Source: JADCRZ01 sp039921525 (GTDB lineage: Bacteria; Bacteroidota; Bacteroidia; Chitinophagales; Chitinophagaceae). From it: a DNA stretch of 64,000 nt. The stretch lies in NCBI GenBank assembly GCA_039921525.1, contig JBDSBP010000348.1:28234-92233 (forward strand), written 5' to 3'. A program made the translations under genes and the position numbers. Numbering within the stretch: position 1 is the stretch's first letter; each line of letters begins with the position of its first letter. This document shows positions 19,467 to 27,860 of this stretch, one piece after another. The notes beneath the pieces are model-generated. The model ran no database searches, was not told the origin of the DNA, and saw only the letters and a program-made list of their open reading frames with translations.

Positions 19467-21092
19467 TTATGATGTTTGCATTTTATGAGAGAACTTCAGG
19501 ATTATGAACTCCGCAGGTCTAACGGCGGCAAGACCAATTTCAATAATCATTCTCCCTTCCAGAACGTCCAGCGGCGACATGGTTTGTCCTAAACCAACAC
19601 GCACATAGAAAGCGTCATTAGGTTTGGCACCCGCCAGGGCCCCATCTCTCCATTTGAGAATAAGATAGTTTTCTATCATGGCCCGTACCAGTGTCCAGGT
19701 GTTCCGGTCATTCCCTTCAAATACTGCCCAATAAGTAGATTTTTTGATAGACTCCTCCACCATATTAAAAAAGCGGCGAACACTTATATAGCGCCATTCA
19801 TTGCTATTACCATTAAGCGTTCTGGCACCCCAGATGAGTATTCCTTTACCGATAAATGGCCGTATTGCATTCACTGATTTACCCGAGTTCACGTCGATGT
19901 TCATATCCTTTTGGTCATCGTGCGTGATGGTCATATTGGTAGAGTTTACAAAGGTAAGACTAACGTTTGCCGGTGATTTCCAAACACCCCTTGCGTTGTC
20001 TACGCTGGCATAAACTCCTGCGATCGCAGCGCAGGGCGTTAACTGAACACCTAATTCACCAATCTTCTTTTTAATCTGGTTTCTTGAAAGGTCAGTAAGG
20101 TCGCGGTATTTTTTATTCTCGAGGCCCTTTCTCAATTCCTGTACTCTGTTTTCCAACTGTGTAGCTTCGTCTCCTATCCTGGTAGCTTCTGCCGCGGAAC
20201 TCGTTGCCGCTTCTGTTTGTGCTGCTTTTTCCGGATCCTCAGGGCCTAAGCCATCCGCTCTTTTCTTTAACCGACGGGCTTCTGTTGCTGCCGAGGTTGC
20301 CCGACCGCGGGTATCAATTGCCTTTTGCATGGTTTGAGACAACTCTGCGGCAGTTTTTTCATTTTCGGGCACAAGCACCGAGAAGGTTGCATCATTTTCA
20401 TCCTTTTCATCATACCTGTAAACATAACTGAGATTGGTATTGAGATAAGGATAATAAGCGGCAGCGTATTTTAACTGCCTGCTTTCAGATGAGGTTATAT
20501 TATCCCTGAATCGTTTCAGCGACTCGATGTTATCTTTAATGGGTATTACATCAATTATGGCAAAGCGATCTCCCAGCCTGGTGCACTCCTGTACCGCATG
20601 GTTCATAACGGTATAATATTGTTCAGGCCCAAGCCAAAGCGGCGCATCCGGTAAAACAATCAGGGTGGGTTCGTCTTCACGGGAAGATGCATCAATACCG
20701 CTGATATAGGTATCTAAATCGGGTGACTGGTTGGCTGCAAAATTGCCGACAGGCACAATATAACACGGCCCGCCGCCATTTGCATAATATAATTGCATGG
20801 CATAATACATCACATTGTTGGAAGTTTTCTTGAACAAAACATCCACTACTTTTTCTACAGGTCTGCCATCTTCCTGCGTCTGTTCTATAATGACAGAAAT
20901 GTCTTTTTCAGGCTCGGCTCCTCCGAAATAATCTTCGTATTCTTTAAAAGAAGATATTCTTTTTGCTACCAGAAGCGCGCCTTTTTCTGTAAAACCGATA
21001 AATGCAGGAATCGCAGTCTCAACCTCTGCTACCGAAGGCGGCATCGTAGAGATCTCTTCCACGTATACACCCGGCGTTTTATATGTTGGCAT
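19467..21092 (-). CDS. Contractile sheath protein with coiled-coil insertion
   Basis: This 541-residue sheath protein has typical N-terminal PGVYVEEIS, the central AAIAGVYASVDNARGVWKSP (about 355-374), GILIWGARTL (417-426) and RYISVRRFFNMVEESI (434-449), and a C-terminal strand ILKFSHKM used in subunit linking. Residues about 243-345 are an Ala/Glu/Arg/Lys-rich stretch with heptad character, absent from minimal sheaths. It is the first gene of the visible operon. No second or third sheath paralogue is present, whereas Afp has three. Confidence 0.92.
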   Translation of the reverse strand: MPTYKTPGVYVEEISTMPPSVAEVETAIPAFIGFTEKGALLVAKRISSFKEYEDYFGGAEPEKDISVIIEQTQEDGRPVEKVVDVLFKKTSNNVMYYAMQLYYANGGGPCYIVPVGNFAANQSPDLDTYISGIDASSREDEPTLIVLPDAPLWLGPEQYYTVMNHAVQECTRLGDRFAIIDVIPIKDNIESLKRFRDNITSSESRQLKYAAAYYPYLNTNLSYVYRYDEKDENDATFSVLVPENEKTAAELSQTMQKAIDTRGRATSAATEARRLKKRADGLGPEDPEKAAQTEAATSSAAEATRIGDEATQLENRVQELRKGLENKKYRDLTDLSRNQIKKKIGELGVQLTPCAAIAGVYASVDNARGVWKSPANVSLTFVNSTNMTITHDDQKDMNIDVNSGKSVNAIRPFIGKGILIWGARTLNGNSNEWRYISVRRFFNMVEESIKKSTYWAVFEGNDRNTWTLVRAMIENYLILKWRDGALAGAKPNDAFYVRVGLGQTMSPLDVLEGRMIIEIGLAAVRPAEFIILKFSHKMQTS

Positions 21093-21338
21093 TTCAAAAA
21101 ATTTTTTGTTATGAATTTACTTTGTGAATAGTTGATTGATTCGTTTTTTCAGAAGAACGATCACGAGCTATTATCATATGATATGACTAAAAAAGTGTAC
21201 ATGATTTAATTGATTAAAATAAAATTATAAATGTGAGTTGTTAGCTGGCGTTGATGGTATTGAAATTTGGAATTATCATATTATTGATATTAAATAATAA
21301 CTACTGATGATATTACGGCGGGCAATATTATCCGAAGC

Positions 21339-21361
21339 TTCCAGGTATTAGCTACCTGGAA
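21339..21361 (-). terminator. Hairpin, possible terminator
   Basis: A perfect 9-bp stem (TTCCAGGTA/TACCTGGAA) has a 5-base loop. It starts 7 bases after the stop codon of a short minus-strand open frame. There is no strong T run, so the terminator reading is tentative. Confidence 0.4.
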
Positions 21362-21367
21362 TCATTA

Positions 21368-21487
21368 TTAAAATAATGCTTTATCTATGCTTGCTAATTT
21401 TTGTAAGCCTACCAGTAATGATTCAGTCGTCGTGGTGAATTCAGTTATTATTGTTTCAAGAGTGCCGGGATTAAAAAAGAAGGTTGA
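21368..21487 (-). pseudogene. Possible gene remnant (39 codons, no start)
   Basis: The frame lies between two in-frame stops and ends with TTTTESLLVGLQKLASIDKALF. The protein-like composition and the hairpin right behind the stop suggest the tail of a decayed gene. An upstream overlapping frame also looks coding-like, compatible with a frameshift. This is a weak call. Confidence 0.2.
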
Positions 21488-21787
21488 TCATCTAAAAAAT
21501 CCTTCTTTTGAGAAAACAAGCTATGTAAAATTTTTAAAACTTGCAAGTTAATTCCATCATTTTATTCACAATGCCATAAAAATCATGTAATTAATTTAAA
21601 ATTTCTTTTCAAACATATTATAATAATATACTCTGTATGTTGTTAACAATGCCCGCTATACAGCCGCTAAAATATTCTAATTGCTATCGCTTTTCAATGT
21701 TCTGGTCTTGACGGGTGATTTATATGATTTAATGAAGAATATGATTATAATATGTGTTACATGCCAATCATATAATCATATAAATAA

Positions 21788-21814
21788 CCCCCGGAAAAAT
21801 AACTTTTCCAGGGG
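21788..21814. terminator. Hairpin in the intergenic gap
   Basis: CCCCCGGAAAA pairs with TTTTCCAGGGG around a short loop, about 10 bp with a bulge. It could terminate transcripts entering from either side. Confidence 0.3.
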
Positions 21815-22225
21815 ATTAGTGAATATTCGTTACAAATTTAAACAGCCACACAGATGCCACTAAATAAAACGAACAATACCGGCCTACCTGGAAATAATTT
21901 AATAAGATTGACTTTCTAAAATATATTTTTGCTACTACCTGTGACCGATAGGCGTAAATGTCATAATCAGGCGTCCTCGATATTTATTTACGGAACAGGT
22001 TTAACGGGATGTTCACCCGCATAAACGGCAATCATTAAAACCTGCACTTCCCGGATGATTTCCCGTTTACGAATATTTTTTCCCAGACACGCGTGAGTTG
22101 TAAGGGGAGCTTCCCGATGCAGCAACTTGCTTAAAAGGAGGAGTCATTTTCAGGCTTGACAAGTGTTAGAAAATGCAATACCTCATTTCCAGGTATGTTA
22201 ACGTTAAATAAAAACCACTCTAAAA

Positions 22226-22257
22226 TTTGCAAATAAAAGAAATGCTTGTAATCTTTA
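22226..22257 (+). promoter_or_regulatory. Weak Bacteroidota-type promoter before the lysozyme
   Basis: TTTG at 22226-22229 is followed after 19 bases by TAATCTTT, which departs from the TAnnTTTG consensus at two positions. It lies about 90 bases before the lysozyme start. Confidence 0.25.
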
Positions 22258-22343
22258 CTTATCCACTTTACGAAAAGATTCCAGCTTTTATCCGAACCCC
22301 GTAAAAGAATTCCAAATAACCACTTAATTCAAAAACTATTATT

Positions 22344-22802
22344 ATGACCCCCGACAACGCTTGTTTTGATTTTGTAAAGAGCCGCGAAGGCTTACGATTA
22401 ACCGCCTACCAGGATAGTGCAGGCATCTGGACGATTGGATATGGAACCATACGTTATGAAGATAATACGCCCGTAAAAAAAGGAGATACCATCACCCAGG
22501 CGCAGGCAGATGAACTGATTGAAAATGATATATCTGTGAGAAGTGTCAAAGTGCTCGCAGCCATACTCCCAACGGTGATTACCCAGAATCAGTTTAATGC
22601 ACTGGTTAGCTTTGCCTATAATGCAGGCCTCGGCGCTTTATTGAACTCTACGTTGTTAAAACAAGTTAAAGCAAACCCGGATGATCCTCATATCCGTGAA
22701 TCTTTCCTGGTATGGAACAAAGCACACCAGGGTGGTAAACTGGTGCCCATAAAAGGACTTACCATTCGCAGGGGCGCGGAAGCGGATATGTATTTTTTGT
22801 AG
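22344..22802 (+). CDS. T4-type lysozyme (GH24 muramidase)
   Basis: This 152-residue protein has the phage lysozyme catalytic triad in its exact spacing: Glu15, eight residues, Asp24, five residues, Thr30 (KSREGLRLTAYQDSAGIWT), followed by IGYGT. The fold covers the whole protein. No signal peptide or membrane anchor is present, so it needs another route to reach peptidoglycan. It is divergent from the eCIS operon across a 1.25 kb gap. GH24 enzymes are phage endolysins but also occur near injection systems, where they could help release particles. No other phage gene is present. Confidence 0.9.
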   Translation: MTPDNACFDFVKSREGLRLTAYQDSAGIWTIGYGTIRYEDNTPVKKGDTITQAQADELIENDISVRSVKVLAAILPTVITQNQFNALVSFAYNAGLGALLNSTLLKQVKANPDDPHIRESFLVWNKAHQGGKLVPIKGLTIRRGAEADMYFL

Positions 22803-22827
22803 TGGAATTGTCGCTGGTGCCAATTAG

Positions 22828-22930
22828 GAATTACGAATTGATAATTACGAATTATTAATTACGAATTACGAATTGCGCGTTGCGCGTGTGGCATCATTCA
22901 TGGACTCCTATTCGTAATTCGTAATTTTTT
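22828..22930. repeat. Heptamer array (AATTACG family), inverted pair
   Basis: AATTACG-like units (22828-22887) are followed by the complementary TTCGTAATTCGTAATTTTTT (22909-22930). The stem followed by a T run could also end the lysozyme transcript. Confidence 0.85.
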
Positions 22931-22994
22931 TAATGCTGGTATAACATGTGCAGTACACTTCCTATTATACCTGATCATCAAAAAAATAATTCGT

Positions 22995-25769
22995 ATGAGC
23001 CTATCCAAGTACAAGCAGAAGCGGAGCTTTAAGGAAACCCCGGAACCTCTCGGGGGAAAAGGTAAAGCAACTGAATTGATTTTTGTAATCCAGAAACACG
23101 ATGCCACCCGTTTACATTACGATTTCCGGCTGGAATTGGCGGGCGTATTAAAAAGCTGGGCCGTTCCTAAAGGGCCATCTACCGATCCGTCTGTAAAGCG
23201 ACTGGCAATGATGGTTGAGGACCATCCTTACGACTATAAAGACTTTGAAGGCATTATACCTAAAGGTAATTACGGTGCCGGAACAGTGATCGTTTGGGAT
23301 AAAGGAACCTACGAACCTATCGAAAAAATTGAGGGAAAAAAGGCGCAGGAAAAACATCTGCTGCAGCAATTAAAGGAAGGTTCTGTTAAAATAATCTTGC
23401 ATGGAAAAAAACTGAAAGGAGAATTTGCCCTTGTAAAGACGAAAGGCATGGAAGACAACGCCTGGTTACTGATAAAACATAAAGATAAATATGCCAGTGC
23501 TGACGATATAAGCCTGAAAGATAAATCTGTTAGCTCCGGCAAAACGCTCGAAAAAATCGCCGCTACTACTAAAACTATTTATGACAAAAAAACGATAGAC
23601 CCTGCTAAAAATAAGAAAGCAGTTGCCTCCACCGAAAAGGATATCCAAAAGCAGGTAACGCCTTCCAAAACCGTTAAAAAAAAAGTAACTCCCGTAAAAA
23701 AAGAAAAAGCTGATATAGGGGATGCGCCAAAATCCCCCTTCCCGGAAACGTTTTCTCCGATGCTGGCAACACTGGTCGATACACCCTTTGATGAACCCGG
23801 ATGGCTGTATGAGATTAAGTGGGATGGATACCGGGCAATAGCTTTATGCGATAAAAAAGAAGTTAAACTGGTATCACGTAATAACAAATCTTTCCACGAA
23901 AAATTTTATCCTGTCTATGATGCAATAAAACAGTGGGGTATCCACGCTGTAGTAGATGGTGAAATAGCCGTCCTTAACAAGGCAGGCGTTTCGCATTTCG
24001 GATCTTTGCAAAATTGGCGAAGCGAAGCAGACGGAGACATCGTCTATTATGTATTTGATCTCTTATGGCTTGACGGGTATGATCTGAAGAACCTGCCACT
24101 AACACAACGCCGCGAACTTCTAAAAACCCTCGTACCACCGAAAGGGATCATCCGGTTCAGCGAAAATTTCGAAGCATCGGCAACTGAATTTTTAGAAGCT
24201 GCCCGCAATATGGGATTGGAAGGCATCATTGCTAAAAAAGCAGATAGCATATACCATACCGGCAACCGAAGCCGGGAGTGGCTGAAGATGAAGGTCAATA
24301 AAAGACACGAAGTGGTAATTGGCGGGTTTACCAATAACGAAGGGTCCTCCAAAACTTTTAGTGCTTTGTTGGCAGGAGTTTTCGAAAACGGAAAACTGCA
24401 ATACACCGGAAAAATAGGCACCGGCTTCGGTGAAGCCTTACAAAAGGAAATGATGGAAAAATTCAAACCCCTCATTACCGACAAAAATCCCTTTAATATT
24501 TTGCCGGATGTAAACAAGCCTTCCCGGTTCCGGCCGAACCCGCCAAAAGCAACAGCCACCTGGTTAAAACCGTCGCTGGTATGTGAAGTAAGTTATGCTG
24601 AGATAACGGATGACGGCGTGATGCGGCATCCATCCTTTGAGGGCTTGCGGGATGACAAGAAAGCAACCGACGTTATTCGCGAAGTACCAGAAGATACCAG
24701 CGAAGTTCTATCTGATGAAACAAAATCAACAACCGTGAAAGCAGAAAAAGTAACCGCAACTCCTACGAAAACTGCTACTAAAAAAGCAACCGCTTCCAAA
24801 GCAGATAAACTCATTAAACCTTCTACAGGTACCGAACGTAAAACTTTATTAAACCCAACCGACGAGAGCCAGGTTCGCAAGATCAACGGACATGAACTCA
24901 ATTTTAGCAACCTAAGTAAAATCTACTGGCCCAGAGAAAAATATACAAAAAGAGATTTATTAAATTATTACTACCAGGTTGCGCCATACATTCTGCCATA
25001 CCTTTATAACAGGCCTCAATCGCTAAACCGGTATCCCAATGGCATCGAAGGAGATAGTTTTTACCAGAAAGATGTAACTGGCAAGGCTCCTTCCTGGATC
25101 AAATTATTTCCTTATCACACCAGTGATGAAAAGGATAAAAATTTTATGTTGGGAAATGATGAAGCCAGCCTGCTTTATATGGCCAACCTGGGCTGTATCG
25201 AGATGCATCCCTGGAACAGCACCATTGAAAATCCTGACAATCCTGACTGGTGCGTTATAGACCTCGACCCCGGTGAAAAAACTACTTTTAACCAGGTAAT
25301 AGAAACCGCACAGGTAACAAAAAAAATATTAGATTCCATAGACGTGCCAGCCTATTGCAAAACCTCCGGTTCTACGGGTATTCATATTTATATCCCCCTT
25401 GGTGCAAAGTACACTTATGATGAATGCCAGTTATTTGGCAGATGGATCGCCACGCATGTAAGGGATGAATTGCCAAAATCTACCAGCATTGAGCGCATGA
25501 CCAATAAACGAAATGGAAAACTCTATGTTGACTTTCTTCAAAACCGCGCGCAGGCCACGCTGGCCGCGGCTTATTCAGTGCGTCCAAAGCAGGGCGCCAC
25601 CGTTTCCATGCCGCTTCATTGGGAAGAAGTAAAAAAGGGTCTGGCAATTAAAGATTTTAATATCAAGAATGCCGTTGCGCGTGTTAGAAACGAAGGAGAT
25701 ATTTTTAAACCGGTATTGGGAAAGGGGATTGACTTGTTGAAGATCATGGAGAGGATAAATGCGTTGTGA
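22995..25769 (+). CDS. ligD: ATP-dependent DNA ligase LigD (PE-Lig-Pol)
   Basis: This 924-residue enzyme of bacterial non-homologous end joining has three domains. The 3'-phosphoesterase (about 1-170) shows HDATRLHYDFRLEL and PKGNYGAGTVIVWD. The ligase (about 250-555) shows EIKWDGYR with adenylated Lys275. The primase-like polymerase (about 635-924) shows the catalytic CVIDLDPGE and TSGSTGIHIYIPLG. Two Lys/Thr/Ala-rich linkers join them (about 175-245 and 560-630). Order and length match the Pseudomonas-type enzyme. Its partner Ku is not in the window. Confidence 0.95.
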   Translation: MSLSKYKQKRSFKETPEPLGGKGKATELIFVIQKHDATRLHYDFRLELAGVLKSWAVPKGPSTDPSVKRLAMMVEDHPYDYKDFEGIIPKGNYGAGTVIVWDKGTYEPIEKIEGKKAQEKHLLQQLKEGSVKIILHGKKLKGEFALVKTKGMEDNAWLLIKHKDKYASADDISLKDKSVSSGKTLEKIAATTKTIYDKKTIDPAKNKKAVASTEKDIQKQVTPSKTVKKKVTPVKKEKADIGDAPKSPFPETFSPMLATLVDTPFDEPGWLYEIKWDGYRAIALCDKKEVKLVSRNNKSFHEKFYPVYDAIKQWGIHAVVDGEIAVLNKAGVSHFGSLQNWRSEADGDIVYYVFDLLWLDGYDLKNLPLTQRRELLKTLVPPKGIIRFSENFEASATEFLEAARNMGLEGIIAKKADSIYHTGNRSREWLKMKVNKRHEVVIGGFTNNEGSSKTFSALLAGVFENGKLQYTGKIGTGFGEALQKEMMEKFKPLITDKNPFNILPDVNKPSRFRPNPPKATATWLKPSLVCEVSYAEITDDGVMRHPSFEGLRDDKKATDVIREVPEDTSEVLSDETKSTTVKAEKVTATPTKTATKKATASKADKLIKPSTGTERKTLLNPTDESQVRKINGHELNFSNLSKIYWPREKYTKRDLLNYYYQVAPYILPYLYNRPQSLNRYPNGIEGDSFYQKDVTGKAPSWIKLFPYHTSDEKDKNFMLGNDEASLLYMANLGCIEMHPWNSTIENPDNPDWCVIDLDPGEKTTFNQVIETAQVTKKILDSIDVPAYCKTSGSTGIHIYIPLGAKYTYDECQLFGRWIATHVRDELPKSTSIERMTNKRNGKLYVDFLQNRAQATLAAAYSVRPKQGATVSMPLHWEEVKKGLAIKDFNIKNAVARVRNEGDIFKPVLGKGIDLLKIMERINAL

Positions 25770-25773
25770 GCAG

Positions 25774-26060
25774 CAGGTAGCAGGTATGAGGTATCAGGTA
25801 TGAGGTATGAGGTATGAGGAAAAACCTCGAAGGGGATACATGATTCCTTGCTTGATTAATGTCGCTCTTCGAGCTTAAATCTTGCTTGTTACCATTTTCT
25901 AGTATAGTGTTATCAATTCGAAGCTTAATACATCTTTGACTGTTAGGTTGCCTGAAATATCAGGATGTTTCTAACAACAGTGTTTTATGTCGCAATTATT
26001 TTTACATTTACGATATTTTTCACCTCATACCTCAAACCTCATACCTCATACCTCATACCT
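25774..26060. repeat. Heptamer arrays (CATACCT family), inverted pair around 200 bases
   Basis: The left array (25774-25820) reads GGTATGA-type units and the right array (26021-26060) CATACCT units, so they are complementary. The spacer holds no gene. The right array ends 5 bases before the Gfo/Idh/MocA start codon. Confidence 0.9.
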
Positions 26061-26065
26061 AATTT

Positions 26066-27358
26066 ATGACAGATCGTAGAGAATTTATCAAAACCTCAGG
26101 CATGGCGGGCATTGCCTATTCAGCCTTGCCATTGCTTTCAGCTCTTCAGAGAAATGCATCTTACAGGCTGGCGATTATTGGTACGGGATGGTGGGGAACG
26201 AATATCTTACGCTGTGCCCTGGAACAGGGAAGCTGCAAACTGGTAGCGGTATGCGATGTGGATGGTGCACAACTCAACAAGGCGCTAACGGAGATCAACA
26301 CACTAACTTCAGACAAACCAAAAGTATATAGAGATTACCGTGAGTTATTGCAAAGAGAAAAACCGGAAATCGTAATTGTTGCGACTCCTGATCATTGGCA
26401 TCCGCTGATTGCTATCGCAGCAATGGAGGCAAACGCACATGTGTATGTGGAAAAACCAATATGCCATACTATCAACGAAGGCAAGGCAATGGTGAAAGCC
26501 GCGCGGCATTACAACCGCGTAGTGCAGGTGGGTACACACAGACGCGTTTCGCCACATAATATATCTGGCATGCAATTCCTGAAGTCTGGCAAAGCAGGTA
26601 AAATAGGCATGGTGAGAGCCTTTGTTCATTATCCCGGTGGCCCCGGTAAAAAAACCCCCGATGCGGAAGCACCCAAAGACCTGGACTGGAACATGTGGTG
26701 CGGTCCTGCACCTCTGAGGCCTTACAACCCCTCTATTCATCCGAAGGGGTTTCGTAATTACCTAGACTATGCTAACGGAACATTAGGAGACTGGGGAATA
26801 CACTGGATGGACCAGATTCTTTGGTGGACTGAAGAAAAATTTCCCCGCAAGGTGTTTTCGTCTGCAAACAGGTTTATAAAAGAAGACAGTACCGACGCGC
26901 CGGATACTCAAAATGTGATTTTTGAATTCGAAAGTTTTACCGCCACCTGGGAACACCGCCAGTATGCGGGCAATGAAGCGGAGAAAACCAATATCGGCTG
27001 TTATTTCTACGGCACCGAAGGCACTTTTCACATGGGCTGGCTGGATGGATGGACATTTTATCCTTCAGATACCAAAAAATCCATTATCCACGAGGCACCG
27101 AAACTGAATGAACCTGATCAACAGAACATCCGCGAATTATGGGCAAATTTTATACAGTCTGTCGGAGATAAAAAAATGCCCGTTTGTGATATTGAGATAA
27201 TACAACGTTCTACCAATATGAGTCTATTGGGTATGCTTTCTTACAAGTTGGGGCGTAGTGTAGAATGGGATGGGGATAAACAACTCATCACGAATGACCC
27301 GGAAGGTAATCGATTGCTGCAAAGAGCTTATAGAGGGGAATGGAAATACCCGGGGTGA
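26066..27358 (+). CDS. Gfo/Idh/MocA-family oxidoreductase with Tat-like leader
   Basis: This 430-residue protein begins with a twin-arginine-like leader (DRREFIKTSGMAGIAYSALP), so it is probably exported to the periplasm already folded with cofactor. The Rossmann motif GTGWWGTNI (about 39-47) and the VEKPICH motif (about 130) are the NAD(P)-binding and active-site signatures of the family. The C-terminal beta-sheet domain contains DWGIHWMDQILWW. Substrates are usually sugars or sugar derivatives. Secreted members are common in Bacteroidota, some acting as glycosidases by a redox mechanism. The exact reaction is unknown. Confidence 0.85.
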   Translation: MTDRREFIKTSGMAGIAYSALPLLSALQRNASYRLAIIGTGWWGTNILRCALEQGSCKLVAVCDVDGAQLNKALTEINTLTSDKPKVYRDYRELLQREKPEIVIVATPDHWHPLIAIAAMEANAHVYVEKPICHTINEGKAMVKAARHYNRVVQVGTHRRVSPHNISGMQFLKSGKAGKIGMVRAFVHYPGGPGKKTPDAEAPKDLDWNMWCGPAPLRPYNPSIHPKGFRNYLDYANGTLGDWGIHWMDQILWWTEEKFPRKVFSSANRFIKEDSTDAPDTQNVIFEFESFTATWEHRQYAGNEAEKTNIGCYFYGTEGTFHMGWLDGWTFYPSDTKKSIIHEAPKLNEPDQQNIRELWANFIQSVGDKKMPVCDIEIIQRSTNMSLLGMLSYKLGRSVEWDGDKQLITNDPEGNRLLQRAYRGEWKYPG

Positions 27359-27400
27359 ATCAATTATAAATTTTTTATCCCGAATTTCGATTTTTTGGTA

Positions 27401-27453
27401 TGATACTAAAAATTCCTTGCTGCTTATCAGGCGGCAAGAACTTTTTAGTATCA
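27401..27453. terminator. Bidirectional terminator
   Basis: TGATACTAAAAATTCCTTGC pairs with GGCAAGAACTTTTTAGTATCA (about 18 of 20 positions) between two convergent genes. T/A runs on both sides fit a terminator working in both directions. Confidence 0.75.
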
Positions 27454-27489
27454 AAATGAGATAGCGGCTGTAATACGTTGAAGAGACTA

Positions 27490-27810
27490 TTACTTCTTGT
27501 TGAATCTTTCCTTTATATCATCCTTGATGTCTTCAGCTTTGTCTTTAATGTTCTCCCAAGCGTTTTTTGACTTGTCTTTTACGTCATCCGCTACATCTTC
27601 TACTTTGTCGCCCATTTTACGGGAAGCATGTTTTACTTCATGGCCCAGGTGCTCAGCATCATCTTTTGCGTCTTCGCGGGCATCTTCTGTATCGTCTTTT
27701 ACATCTTCGTAAGTATCTTTTACATCTTGTTTAACATTAGAAGCGCCTTCTTTTAAATCGCTTTTAAGCTGGTCTTTATTGTCTTCGTACGTGTTATCTA
27801 TTTCTGACAT
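27490..27810 (-). CDS. LEA-like hydrophilic stress protein
   Basis: This 106-residue protein is made almost entirely of charged residues in repeated 11-residue-like turns such as VKDTYEDVKDDTEDA and VEDVADDVKDKSKNA. It has no signal peptide or cysteine. The pattern is that of late-embryogenesis-abundant (LEA group 3) or YtxH/CsbD-like stress proteins, which are unfolded in water and become helical on drying or at membranes. It ends convergent with the Gfo/Idh/MocA gene. The family name is uncertain but the repeat character is clear. Confidence 0.7.
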   Translation of the reverse strand: MSEIDNTYEDNKDQLKSDLKEGASNVKQDVKDTYEDVKDDTEDAREDAKDDAEHLGHEVKHASRKMGDKVEDVADDVKDKSKNAWENIKDKAEDIKDDIKERFNKK

Positions 27811-27860
27811 AAAATATGTTTTTAGAATATAGTGTTATTCAATTATCATACCATGGCGGA

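Larger units (their letters stand above)
21093..22343. other. AT-rich gene-poor gap between eCIS and lysozyme
   Basis: No convincing complete gene was found on either strand. It must hold the promoters of the eCIS operon (minus) and the lysozyme (plus). Two hairpins are present (21339-21361 and 21788-21814). A 39-codon minus-strand open frame at 21368-21487, without a start codon, may be a gene remnant. Confidence 0.6.

Noticed and set aside
1..21092. Type VI secretion system reading
   Set aside because: No TssJLM, TssK or ClpV seen, and the tape-measure, LysM and Afp11/12-like genes belong to eCIS.
21681..21863. 60-residue plus-strand frame
   Set aside because: It spans the hairpin at 21788-21814 and has no domain or coding-like neighbours.
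1..22802. Prophage reading of the tail genes plus lysozyme
   Set aside because: No capsid, portal, terminase, integrase or holin; baseplate and tape-measure genes are of the eCIS type.
24047..24559. 170-residue minus-strand open frame
   Set aside because: It is antisense to the LigD ligase domain.
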